Assembly: GCA_002352125.1 (NCBI GenBank)
Contig: DEHU01000128.1
Span: 1-15,797 of the forward strand
Direction: 5' to 3'
Source of the DNA: Competibacteraceae bacterium UBA2792
GTDB taxonomy: Bacteria; Pseudomonadota; Gammaproteobacteria; Competibacterales; Competibacteraceae
DNA: 15,797 nucleotides
The notes under the pieces were generated by a model. The model worked only from the letters and a program-made list of their open reading frames with translations. It did no database searches and was not told the DNA's origin. Each line of letters begins with the position of its first letter. Positions within the stretch are counted from its first letter, which is position 1. Shown piece after piece: positions 1 through 7,621 of the stretch. A program made the position numbers and the translations under genes.

Positions 1-380
1 TCGGCGCTGCCGGATTTGGAGGAAACGCCCCGACCGCCATGTTTGGCAACGCGGGCGCCAGCGGCGGCAACCACGAACATCGAGGCGGTGGAGATATTGA
101 AAGTGTGCGCGCCATCGCCGCCGGTGCCGACGATGTCGACGAAATGCTCGTGCGGCGGGGGAACGCAAACTTTGGTGGACAATTCGCGCATCACTATGGC
201 GGCTGCCGTGATCTCGCCGATGGTTTCCTTCTTGACGCGCAGGCCGGTGAGGATGGCGGCAGTCATCACTGGCGAAATCTCGCCGGCCATAATTTGGCGC
301 ATCAGCGATAGCATTTCGTCGTAGAAGATTTCCCGGTGTTCGATGGCGCGTTGCAGGGCTTCCTGGGGCGTGATGGACAT
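1..380 (-). CDS. trpD: Anthranilate phosphoribosyltransferase, N-terminal part (cut by window edge)
   Basis: TrpD transfers phosphoribosyl from PRPP to anthranilate, the second step of tryptophan synthesis, in the cytoplasm. Reading the minus strand from the ATG at 380 gives 126 codons without a stop before the window edge; the family is usually about 340 residues, so roughly two thirds is missing. Visible motifs are GTGGDG at residues 85-90 (the PRPP-binding glycine loop), FNIST near 94-98, KHG at 113-115 and SSKSGSA at 120-126, all in the expected order and spacing. A GGAG Shine-Dalgarno site lies at 387-390, six bases before the ATG. The gene follows trpG with an 18-base gap, as in the common trpGD arrangement, so the two are surely co-transcribed. 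No oddity is seen in the visible part. Confidence 0.95.
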   Translation of the reverse strand, partial: MSITPQEALQRAIEHREIFYDEMLSLMRQIMAGEISPVMTAAILTGLRVKKETIGEITAAAIVMRELSTKVCVPPPHEHFVDIVGTGGDGAHTFNISTASMFVVAAAGARVAKHGGRGVSSKSGSA

Positions 381-398
381 GGCGATCTCCGCAGCGGC

Positions 399-983
399 TC
401 AGTGCTGCCGGTTAAGGAAATTATAGAGCAAGGCGTGGCCGTGTTCGGTCAGGATGGATTCGGGATGGAATTGCACGCCCTCGACCGGTAGCGTCTTGTG
501 CCGCACGCCCATAATTTCGTCCACCGCGCCGTCCGGCGTCTGCGTCCAGGCGGTGATTTCTAGACAGTCTGGAATGGTGGCCTTCTCGATCACCAGAGAA
601 TGGTAGCGCACTACCGTAAAAGGATTAGGTAGATCGACGAACATGCCGCGGCCGTCGTGATAGACGGTGGAAGTCTTACCGTGCATGACGCGACCGGCGC
701 GGACGATGCGACCACCGAAGGCTTGGCCGATGCTTTGATGGCCCAGGCAGACGCCTAAGATGGGAATCTGGCCGGCAAAGGTGTCGATGGCCGCCAGCGA
801 TACGCCGGCTTCGTTGGGCGTGCAGGGACCGGGCGAAATGACGATACGCACAGGACGAAGCGCAGCGATTTCATCCACCCCGATCTGGTCGTTGCGGGCT
901 ACCCGCACGTCTTCTCCTAATTCGCCCAAGTATTGTACCAAGTTGTAGGTAAACGAATCGTAATTGTCGATCATGAGTAGCAC
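399..983 (-). CDS. trpG: Anthranilate synthase component II (glutamine amidotransferase)
   Basis: This is the glutaminase subunit that supplies ammonia to TrpE for making anthranilate from chorismate. The 194-residue length is normal for a stand-alone class I amidotransferase. The N-terminus [16 protein letters not shown] is the family signature. The oxyanion-loop PGP is at 51-53, the nucleophile C79 sits in GVCLGHQ, HGKTS is at 101-105, and the catalytic H173 and E175 lie in HPES. The start is GTG at 983, preceded by AAGGA with a 10-base gap; an in-frame ATG three codons on is less likely because family members usually begin MLLMIDNYD. Some organisms use the same subunit for both anthranilate and p-aminobenzoate synthesis, but linkage to trpD points to tryptophan. 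The partner trpE is not in the window. Confidence 0.96.
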   Translation of the reverse strand: MLLMIDNYDSFTYNLVQYLGELGEDVRVARNDQIGVDEIAALRPVRIVISPGPCTPNEAGVSLAAIDTFAGQIPILGVCLGHQSIGQAFGGRIVRAGRVMHGKTSTVYHDGRGMFVDLPNPFTVVRYHSLVIEKATIPDCLEITAWTQTPDGAVDEIMGVRHKTLPVEGVQFHPESILTEHGHALLYNFLNRQH

Positions 984-1449
984 GGCGCAAGTATCCTTTT
1001 GGTTTAGAAAATTTTTTCGGTTTTTTGCTCGTTTTCTCTTTATAGCGTCGCTCGATGCCGGTGCAAAAAACGCATTTTTGCCAGAATTCGAGATTAGGCG
1101 AAAGAACCTCTTCCACCAATTTTAGCCGCCCCTTGCGGAGATGCGGGCGGGGGTGAACGCCGATAGTTTCGGGTTTGGTAAGGAAGGGGGGGGCGCTTCG
1201 TCTGTATGGATGTTAGGTTTATTGATTGTTTTGTCATTTTATTACAATTCTATCTCTATTTTGGAGTTAAAAATCGAAACGAAGTGTTTCATTAAATGTA
1301 ACAAAATGATTCATTATCAAAGAATTGGTTTAAGTTAATCACTGTCAAAATATTGGCGAACAAGGATGAGTAATTATGGCATGATGAGTGCTTATCATGA
1401 GGTCGGATTCTAATGGTCGGCCTAATATATCCACGCGAGGAATTTGTAT
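984..1449. other. Intergenic region between trpG and the small gene at 1450
   Basis: About 465 bases, divergent between trpG and the small gene, and clearly AT-rich from about 1200 to 1380. Apart from the trpG promoter candidate, it holds a short perfect inverted repeat, CATGAT at 1380-1385 and ATCATG at 1394-1399, about 50 bases before the small gene. A run of eight G occurs near 1187-1194. The short frames on both strands have no Shine-Dalgarno site or recognisable product. Nothing else is supported. Confidence 0.5.
1039..1066 (-). promoter_or_regulatory. Possible sigma-70 promoter of trpGD
   Basis: On the minus strand TTGCAC (1061-1066) and TATAAA (1039-1044) are separated by 16 bases, close to the sigma-70 consensus. 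They would start transcription near 1032, about 50 bases before the GTG of trpG. The short leader leaves no room for a leader peptide with tandem Trp codons, so classical ribosome attenuation is not apparent. The assignment rests on motif reading alone. Confidence 0.35.
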
Positions 1450-1644
1450 ATGCTTCAAACCGTCGCTACCGTGCCAACTCCGCGGATGATCGAGCTACTC
1501 GAATTGATCGAGCTTGCGAACCAAAGCGATGTCGAGCCGCGCTTAACCGACTACCTTCGGCATTGTCGGCGAACCGGCTACGAGCCACCTACCGAACTTT
1601 TGGATATGGCTCGTGACACTATCGAGCGAAAGCGAGTTTGCTAA
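1450..1644 (+). CDS. Small hypothetical protein, 64 residues
   Basis: The ATG at 1450 is preceded by GAGGAA at 1437-1442 with a seven-base gap, a near-ideal ribosome binding site, and the frame runs 64 codons to a TAA. A TTG six bases upstream is in frame but sits too close to the site. The product is predicted to be soluble and largely helical, with acidic helices (MIELLELIELA near residues 13-23) followed by a basic stretch with LRHCRRTGYEPP near 39-50. I see no signal peptide, membrane segment or known motif, and I do not recognise a family. It stands alone, flanked by non-coding DNA on both sides. The strong ribosome site is the main reason for calling it; a chance open frame remains possible. 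Confidence 0.5.
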   Translation: MLQTVATVPTPRMIELLELIELANQSDVEPRLTDYLRHCRRTGYEPPTELLDMARDTIERKRVC

Positions 1645-2222
1645 GATACCATACTTGGCTTTTAAGCGTGACGGTATACCATGCGAAGCGATTTCGGCTC
1701 TGCCGGCTCAGTCTGGTCGATAACGGGCCATTTTGATCCGGCAGGTCATATTTTGTCTCTAAAAAAGAACATTATAGTTATATTGTGACAATAAAGGTCA
1801 GTTGGCTTTTGTTGATGTATCTTTAAAATTGCGAATCTGATTTTGCGTGGAATAACGACCGGGCTGGGTTCGATGAACGATGTTTACCCTCGATCGTGAT
1901 TCCATTGCGCACAAGGATTGATCGACCCTTCGTCCAAAAAAATCGTTTGGCTCGAAGAGTGATCGCTTGTAGCTCCATCGCAACCAAACCGGCAGAATAT
2001 CTACAACGATAATCGTATCCCCGGATAATTGGGCGCTGGCCAATGGGACCGCAAGCTAGCAAGTGTTACCGGATCGACCGAGCGCGACCGCCAAAACCGC
2101 GATATGCTTTTGCATCGCCGCGCGTCGATTCCTCCGCGATAGTCCCAAATTCTCGAAAATCCAAGATTAGCGTCGGCGACGGGAATGATTCGCTGTTTTG
2201 ATCGCTTTTCAAGGAGTTTTCC
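1645..2222. other. Intergenic region upstream of lgt, no gene seen
   Basis: About 580 bases without a credible gene. Frames of 79 to 125 codons on the minus strand have no ribosome site or recognisable product, and the longest runs antisense into lgt. The part from 1745 to 1850 is AT-rich and includes a 13-base palindrome TATTGT-G-ACAATA at 1781-1793. The remainder has roughly the window's average base composition. The lgt ribosome site AAGGAG is at 2211-2216. No tRNA-like or terminator-like structure is evident. Confidence 0.45.
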
Positions 2223-3011
2223 ATGCTTGTCCACCCCGATTTCGACCCCGTAGCGTTCGGTCTGGGACCGCTGCGCGTGCGCTGGTATGGCCTGATGTAT
2301 TTGCTGGGGTTTCTCGCCGGTTGGGCGTTGGGCCGTTACCGCGCCAAACGGCCGGGCTCCGGCTGGACTACCGTCCAAGTGGATGATTTAGTGTTTTATG
2401 TCGCCTTGGGTGTCATTCTCGGTGGCCGGATCGGCTACGTCTTATTTTATGGTTTCGATGCGTTCCGGCACGACCCAACGATACTATTCCGGGTCTGGGA
2501 AGGTGGTATGTCCTTCCACGGAGGATTTCTTGGCGTGTTGCTGGCGATGGTGCTGTTCGCCCGCAAATACCGAAAACAGTTCTGGGCGACCGTCGATTTC
2601 ATCGCTCCGCTAATCGCGCCGGGCATCCTATTCGGGCGCATCGGTAATTTCATCAATGGCGAACTGTGGGGACGGGTGACCGATCTGCCATGGGGAATGG
2701 TGTTCCGCCAAACCGGCGATGGTTTGCCGCGCCATCCTTCGCAATTGTACGAGGCGGCGCTGGAAGGGGTAGCGCTATTCGTTATCGTCTGGCTATTTTC
2801 GGCCAAGCCGCGCCCGACCATGGCGGTGTCGGGTGTGTTTGCGCTCACTTACGGTATTTGCCGGTTTCTGGTGGAATTCGTTCGTCAGCCGGATGCGCAG
2901 CTCGGTTATCTCGCTTTTGGTTGGTTGACCATGGGGCAGGTGTTATCGCTACCTATGATCGCGGTTGGCGTGATGTTGTTAACGTTGGCCTACCGGCGGC
3001 GGGTTTCCTGA
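2223..3011 (+). CDS. lgt: Phosphatidylglycerol:prolipoprotein diacylglyceryl transferase
   Basis: Lgt transfers diacylglycerol from phosphatidylglycerol to the lipobox cysteine of prolipoproteins, the first and essential step of lipoprotein maturation in the inner membrane. The 262 residues are a normal length. Several hydrophobic segments are visible, for example residues 22-37, 56-76, 100-113, 183-193 and 237-256. Family landmarks are in order: the HGG motif with H99 after WEGGMSF, the signature [14 protein letters not shown] at 138-151 holding the conserved Arg and Glu, RHPSQLYEA at 170-178, and EFVRQPD at 218-224. The ATG follows AAGGAG by six bases. thyA, a frequent downstream neighbour of lgt in gammaproteobacteria, is absent; the next 650 bases are non-coding. 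Confidence 0.96.
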   Translation: MLVHPDFDPVAFGLGPLRVRWYGLMYLLGFLAGWALGRYRAKRPGSGWTTVQVDDLVFYVALGVILGGRIGYVLFYGFDAFRHDPTILFRVWEGGMSFHGGFLGVLLAMVLFARKYRKQFWATVDFIAPLIAPGILFGRIGNFINGELWGRVTDLPWGMVFRQTGDGLPRHPSQLYEAALEGVALFVIVWLFSAKPRPTMAVSGVFALTYGICRFLVEFVRQPDAQLGYLAFGWLTMGQVLSLPMIAVGVMLLTLAYRRRVS

Positions 3012-3359
3012 AAATCTGCCGTTTGCATCGTTCTGTTCCAACCGTGTGGAAAAAGCGATGGGTTCGCAAGCAGCGATCGGATGTCGAAGTCCTGCGATCC
3101 AGGTTTTTCGGTCTATCCGTGACACGCCAAAGCCTCCGCGCAGCTCTCGGCGAAATCCGCGACGGATTGCGGGCGGTTCGATCCCGAAACCGGGTAAACT
3201 GGATGTGGACCGGGATGATCCGCTCGTGAGCGGTTACGGTGTGGGGCAGGATTGTCGGGGAGCTGCAGGTCACGACGGATCGGTCGGTAGGCGGCGGATC
3301 TCGATCAAGGCATCCGCTGCGCCGATGCATTATTGCGGCAAAAAACTGGTAAAAATAAC
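3012..3359. other. Non-coding stretch after lgt
   Basis: About 350 bases of average composition with no credible gene; overlapping short frames on both strands lack ribosome sites and known products. It contains a small hairpin, CCGCTC (3220-3225) and GAGCGG (3228-3233) with a two-base loop, not followed by a T run, so it is not a convincing terminator for lgt. Confidence 0.45.
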
Positions 3360-3592
3360 TCTATCTTGTCAGCTTGCGGTCAATAATTTTAGGAGTGGTG
3401 CAGTTGAGTTCTAAGTGGCTGATTCGACTCAGATCGTATCTGAGTTGTGCATGGTCATATTTTTTAAATCGGTTGATTAATTTTCAACTGCGCAACTCCT
3501 AAAATTTGATTTATAAAGGTTGATCGATTTCGCCAATTTTTATGTTAGTCATAGCAAAATTAATATCTTGCGTTTTGATCTGACAAGATAGA
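3360..3592. repeat. Nested inverted-repeat element, AT-rich, about 230 bp
   Basis: Three inverted repeats sit one inside another. The outer pair is TCTATCTTGTCAG at 3360-3372 and its exact complement at 3580-3592 (13 of 13). The middle pair is 3385-3407 against 3484-3506, pairing at 21 of 23 positions and starting AATTTTAGGAGT. A hairpin stem lies at 3425-3434 and 3438-3447 around a three-base loop; its core ACTCAGAT/ATCTGAGT is perfect. The stretch is visibly more AT-rich than flanking genes and has no open frame of note. A decayed miniature inverted-repeat element is one reading, but I see no clean target-site duplication. A structured leader or protein-binding region for the cyclic-di-GMP gene starting 68 bases later is the other. 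Confidence 0.6.
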
Positions 3593-3659
3593 AATAGGTA
3601 TTAGCGGTTTGTTCGTATGGTTGGGCTCGTCGGTAAAATAAGTCCAGGAAAGACCTAGC

Positions 3660-6600
3660 TTGGTTAACATTATGCAAACCTTTGGATTTTGCCGTCTCGT
3701 TCGGGATCGTGTTGGTGTTTTGTTGATAGTCTTGGCAGGATTGTGTTTGACCGGTGCGCTGTTTTGGATGATGTGCTGGAACACGCGCGAACGGGTCGAA
3801 AATTCTCCACCGTATTGGTTGATCTTGCCCGTAGGCTTATTGTTGACGATCTTGCTGGCCTGGTATCTGTGGAGCGTGCTAGCGCGACTGGTCCGCGCCG
3901 AAGCGTGGGCGCGCGAGAGTGAACTGAAATTGCATCGCCTGTTGGAAACCATACCCGGTATCGCCGTGCAAGGTTATGATCGGGATCGGCGGGCGATTTT
4001 TTGGAATGCGGCCAGCGAGCGGTTGTACGGCTATAGCCGAGAAGAAGCTCTAGGCCAGCTAAGAGAAGATCTAATCATGCCGCCGTCGGTATGTCGCCGG
4101 CTTATCCACGCTGCCGCTAGCTCGACCAACGAAGAGTCGCCGATCCCGTGCGGCGAGTGCGAGCTGATGCGCAAAGACGGTACGCCAGTGCCGATATACT
4201 CCAGCCAGGTGGTGTTGGTCGCCGGCCGAGGCGGGCGGGAAACGTACTATCTGGATATCGACCTGTCCGAGCACAAGCGAACCGAGGCGGCGCTGGCGCA
4301 GCGAGATATTCTACTGGAGGTCGCGGCGCTGACCGCGTCCCGATTGCTCCGGGAAACCGATCCGAGCATGGTGATCGCAACCTGCTTCACCCAATTGGGG
4401 GAAGCTAGCGCCGTGGATCGAGTGTATCTGTTCGAAAATCACTCGTGCCCTCGGACGGGAGCGTTGCTGATGAGTCGGCGCCACGAATGGTGCGCCGATA
4501 GCGCATCGGTCCAAGTCGATAATCCGGAGCTTCAGAATCTGTCTTATGTTTCGGGAGGGCTTGAACGCTGGCAACGGATGTTGGCCGCAGGCGTATCGGT
4601 CGTTGGGCTAGTACGCGATTTTCCGGAATCCGAGCGAGCGGTTTTGGAGCCGCAGGGCATCGTTTCGATCCTCGTGGTGCCCATCAACGTCCACGGCGAA
4701 TTTTGGGGTTTCATCGGTTTTGACGATTGCCGCCAAGAACGGGATTGGACGCAGGCCGAACGAAACGTATTGCAGCAGATCGCCAGCAACATCGGAGAAG
4801 CTATTGCCCGGCAGCGCGCGGAAACGGCGTTGCAAGAAAGCGAAGAGCGATTTCGGCGTCTTGCCGACAACATGCGCGATCTGGTATGTCAAGTCGATAC
4901 GACCGGCACGATCCTGTATCTTAGCCCCTCTTACAGTACGGTGTTGGGTTACGAGACTGAAACGTTGCTGGGCCGCTCGTTTTTCGCCAACGTGCACCCC
5001 GAAGACCGCGAAACGGCCGTTGCGATTTGCCAGATATCGTTGGCGCGGGGCCAAGTCGGACAAGCCGAGTTCCGGCACCGGCGCGTTGATGGCGACTACC
5101 TGTGGCTCGAAGCCATCGGCAATCCGCTGTTCGATGCCGACGGCGAGCCCTGCGGGGCGGTGATTAGCAGCCGCGATATTACCGAGCGCAAACGCGCGGA
5201 GTCGGAATTACGGCTCGCCGCTCGGATGTTCGAGAACAGCCGGGAAGCTATCGTCATCACCGATGCCAAAACGTGCATTTTGTCGGTGAATCAAGCGTTC
5301 AGCGATATTACCGGTTACGCCGCCGACGAAGTGATCGGCCAGACGCCACAATTGTTGGCATCGGGCCGGCATGATCGCGATTTCTTCCAGTCGATGTGGC
5401 ATGCTCTGGTCACCGAAGGTCACTGGCAAGGGGAAATTTGGAACCGGCACAAACGCGGCGAGATTTATCCGGAGTGGCTCGGAATCACTGCTGTCTACGA
5501 CTCGCAAGGACATTTAACCCACTATCTGGGAATTTTCAGCGATCTAAGCGAGCGCAAAGCATCCGCAGATCGAATCGAGTTTCTCGCCCATCACGATCCG
5601 CTGACCGCGCTGCCCAATCGGTTTTTGCTGCAAGATCGACTCGATTTGGCCCTGGCGCAAGCCGAACGGCAACATTCTACCGTCGCCTTGCTGATACTCG
5701 ATCTCGACCGTTTCAAACTGGTCAACGATTCTTTCGGTCACGAACTGGGGGACCAGTTGCTGCAAATGGTCGCGCTGCGGCTGCATGAGCATGTGCGCGA
5801 GACGGATACGGTCAGTCGTCAGGGCAGCGACGAGTTTCTGGTTTTGCTGCCGGATACCGGTATGGACGGCGCCGACCGTGTCGCGTATAAGTTGTTGAGA
5901 TGTCTTGAAAGCCAATCATTTGAAATCGGTGATCACGCCTTGAACGTGACCGCCAGTATCGGTATCAGTTTGTATCCCGTTCACGGCCAAGACGGCGATA
6001 CTTTGCTGAAGCAAGCGAGTACTGCGTTGAGTTACGCCAAAAACGGCGGCGGCAACGCTTACCGCTTTTTCATCGCCACGATGAACGTCAACACGCTAGA
6101 GCGCCTCCGGATGGAAAGCGGTTTGCGGCTAGGGTTGGAACGAAGCGAATTTTTGTTGCATTACCAGCCGCAGTTTGACCTGTCCAGCGGTTTGATCGTG
6201 GGCGCCGAAGCGTTGCTGCGCTGGCAACATCCCGAGCTCGGGCTGGTGCCCCCCGGACGTTTTATTCCGGTTGCCGAGGATAGCGGTTTGATCGTTCCGA
6301 TCGGAGAATGGGTATTGCAGGAAGCCTGCCGTCAGGCTCGCGCCTGGCAGGAAGCGGGACTGGTGCGAATCACCGTCGCGGTCAATCTGTCCGCCTTGCA
6401 ATTCAAGCGGTCCGATCTGTTGGCCACAGTGACTGAAGCGTTGGCGGAGAGCGGGTTGGCGCCGGATTGTCTGGAATTGGAACTAACCGAGTCGATTTTG
6501 ATCCAGGACGTAGACGGTGCGCTGAAGGTGGTACGAGAAATGCGCGCGATGGGGCTGAGGCTGTCTATTGACGATTTCGGCACCGGCTATTCCAGCCTGA

Positions 6601-6902
6601 GTTACCTGCAGAAATTGGCGGTACACAAACTCAAGATCGATCAGTCCTTCGTCCGAGGTCTCGCTAGCGGTGATGCCGACAGCGCGGCCATCGTTCGCGC
6701 CATCATTCAACTGGCGCACAACCTCAAGCTACTCACCGTGGCCGAAGGGGTGGAAACCGATTTCCAGTTAAGTTTCTTGCGGGATCATGGCTGCGACGAG
6801 ATTCAGGGTTATTATCTGGGCCGCCCTTTGCCCGCCGTGGAATTTGCCCGGCTGCTGATCCAAACGCCGCCAGCGGCGGCGGCGGCGATCACCACGATTT
6901 GA
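3660..6902 (+). CDS. Membrane-anchored PAS-GAF-PAS-PAS-GGDEF-EAL cyclic-di-GMP signalling protein
   Basis: A 1080-residue sensor that likely sets the cellular level of cyclic-di-GMP. Two membrane segments (about 15-39 and 53-74) flank a very short periplasmic loop. Then come PAS (about 88-204), GAF (215-385), PAS (395-510), PAS (515-632), GGDEF (640-800) and EAL (815-1065). The GGDEF signature reads GSDEF at 722-726, preceded five residues earlier by RETD (713-716), a complete RxxD inhibitory site. The EAL half keeps E850-A-L-L, N909, E944 in LTES, DDFGTG at 971-976, K992, E1029 in AEGVE, and Q1049 before GYYLGRPL, so phosphodiesterase activity is expected. The near-consensus GGDEF may cyclise GTP or only bind it to regulate EAL. 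The start is TTG at 3660, nine bases after AGGAA (3646-3650); ATG at 3672 is the alternative but lies 21 bases away. It appears monocistronic. Confidence 0.93.
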   Translation: MVNIMQTFGFCRLVRDRVGVLLIVLAGLCLTGALFWMMCWNTRERVENSPPYWLILPVGLLLTILLAWYLWSVLARLVRAEAWARESELKLHRLLETIPGIAVQGYDRDRRAIFWNAASERLYGYSREEALGQLREDLIMPPSVCRRLIHAAASSTNEESPIPCGECELMRKDGTPVPIYSSQVVLVAGRGGRETYYLDIDLSEHKRTEAALAQRDILLEVAALTASRLLRETDPSMVIATCFTQLGEASAVDRVYLFENHSCPRTGALLMSRRHEWCADSASVQVDNPELQNLSYVSGGLERWQRMLAAGVSVVGLVRDFPESERAVLEPQGIVSILVVPINVHGEFWGFIGFDDCRQERDWTQAERNVLQQIASNIGEAIARQRAETALQESEERFRRLADNMRDLVCQVDTTGTILYLSPSYSTVLGYETETLLGRSFFANVHPEDRETAVAICQISLARGQVGQAEFRHRRVDGDYLWLEAIGNPLFDADGEPCGAVISSRDITERKRAESELRLAARMFENSREAIVITDAKTCILSVNQAFSDITGYAADEVIGQTPQLLASGRHDRDFFQSMWHALVTEGHWQGEIWNRHKRGEIYPEWLGITAVYDSQGHLTHYLGIFSDLSERKASADRIEFLAHHDPLTALPNRFLLQDRLDLALAQAERQHSTVALLILDLDRFKLVNDSFGHELGDQLLQMVALRLHEHVRETDTVSRQGSDEFLVLLPDTGMDGADRVAYKLLRCLESQSFEIGDHALNVTASIGISLYPVHGQDGDTLLKQASTALSYAKNGGGNAYRFFIATMNVNTLERLRMESGLRLGLERSEFLLHYQPQFDLSSGLIVGAEALLRWQHPELGLVPPGRFIPVAEDSGLIVPIGEWVLQEACRQARAWQEAGLVRITVAVNLSALQFKRSDLLATVTEALAESGLAPDCLELELTESILIQDVDGALKVVREMRAMGLRLSIDDFGTGYSSLSYLQKLAVHKLKIDQSFVRGLASGDADSAAIVRAIIQLAHNLKLLTVAEGVETDFQLSFLRDHGCDEIQGYYLGRPLPAVEFARLLIQTPPAAAAAITTI

Positions 6903-7015
6903 CGAGATGATGCAGCCGTGATTTCGTGCGGTTTCTTTCGCGATTTTCGGACTGACGCCTGGGGCGTGGTATCGGGTCGGCTTTGTCGAGCTGTGAACCT
7001 AACTCGAATTTCATC

Positions 7016-7531
7016 ATGAAACGGTTTTTGCAACGCCATTTGCCCGATTCGCAGGCTTTGCGGGCGCACAAGAGCTTGCGCTTTTTGGGCAAACGCTTGC
7101 ACGATCCTTGGCTTTGGCATTTCAATCGCCGCTCGACGGTCAGAGGGTTGGCTGTCGGCGCGTTCTATGCCTTCGTTCCTTTTCCGTGGCAAATGTTGCT
7201 TGCTGCCGTAACCGCCGCTTGGCTGCGATTCAATTTGCCGGTAGCGATAGCGATGGTGTGGATCACCAATCCGCTGACTGTACCGCCCATCGCTTTCGCC
7301 AATTACCGGTTTGGCGCTTGGTTGCTGGGGAGTCCGCCGGGAGAGTGGTCTTTCGAACCCTCGCTGGATTGGCTGCTGCAGAAAGCCGGCGATATCGGTC
7401 TACCGCTGTTGGTGGGTTCGATGGCGACGGCGGTGTTGGCCGGGATCACCACCTTCGCGGTTGCCCATCTCCTCTGGCGCTGGCACATTGTTGTCCGATT
7501 CCGCCGCCGAAACGCCGTCCGTTCGGGCTAG
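7016..7531 (+). CDS. DUF2062 domain membrane protein
   Basis: A 171-residue protein of the DUF2062 family, whose biochemical role is not established. The basic N-terminus (MKRFLQRHLP) is followed by LHDPWLWHFNRRS at 28-40, typical of the family. Hydrophobic segments lie at about 42-70 (including the conserved PFPWQM at 55-60), 74-95 (with TNPLTVPP at 84-91) and 127-152. The C-terminus is strongly basic, suggesting a cytoplasmic tail. The ATG at 7016 is preferred because family members start this way; an in-frame TTG at 6983 would add 11 unrelated residues. No clear Shine-Dalgarno site precedes either start. It lies 113 bases after the cyclic-di-GMP gene and 90 before the helicase, so co-transcription with the helicase is possible. 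Confidence 0.85.
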   Translation: MKRFLQRHLPDSQALRAHKSLRFLGKRLHDPWLWHFNRRSTVRGLAVGAFYAFVPFPWQMLLAAVTAAWLRFNLPVAIAMVWITNPLTVPPIAFANYRFGAWLLGSPPGEWSFEPSLDWLLQKAGDIGLPLLVGSMATAVLAGITTFAVAHLLWRWHIVVRFRRRNAVRSG

Positions 7532-7621
7532 AAGCGCCAATCGCCCAAGATTTTACCCGTCGTTTGGCTGCTGGAGTTTCCGGGCCGCACAAACGCTTTT
7601 CCAACCCAGGTATCGTCGTGC

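Noticed and set aside
984..1120. Trp leader peptide or attenuator before trpG
   Set aside because: The likely leader is only about 50 bases, and no short frame with tandem Trp codons or terminator-antiterminator pair was seen.
1413..1616. Alternative 67-codon frame overlapping the small gene
   Set aside because: It is in another frame and has no ribosome site, while the frame starting at 1450 has a near-ideal one.
2001..2378. Minus-strand frame of 125 codons overlapping the start of lgt
   Set aside because: It overlaps a certain gene, lacks a ribosome site and has no recognisable content.
3046..3414. Plus-strand frame of 122 codons after lgt
   Set aside because: The product is of low-complexity, arginine- and serine-rich type, there is no ribosome site, and its end falls inside the inverted-repeat element.
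6867..6888. GGC triplet run near the end of the sensor gene as a phase-variable repeat
   Set aside because: Only four GGC units are present and a triplet change would not shift the frame; it simply encodes a short alanine stretch after the EAL domain.
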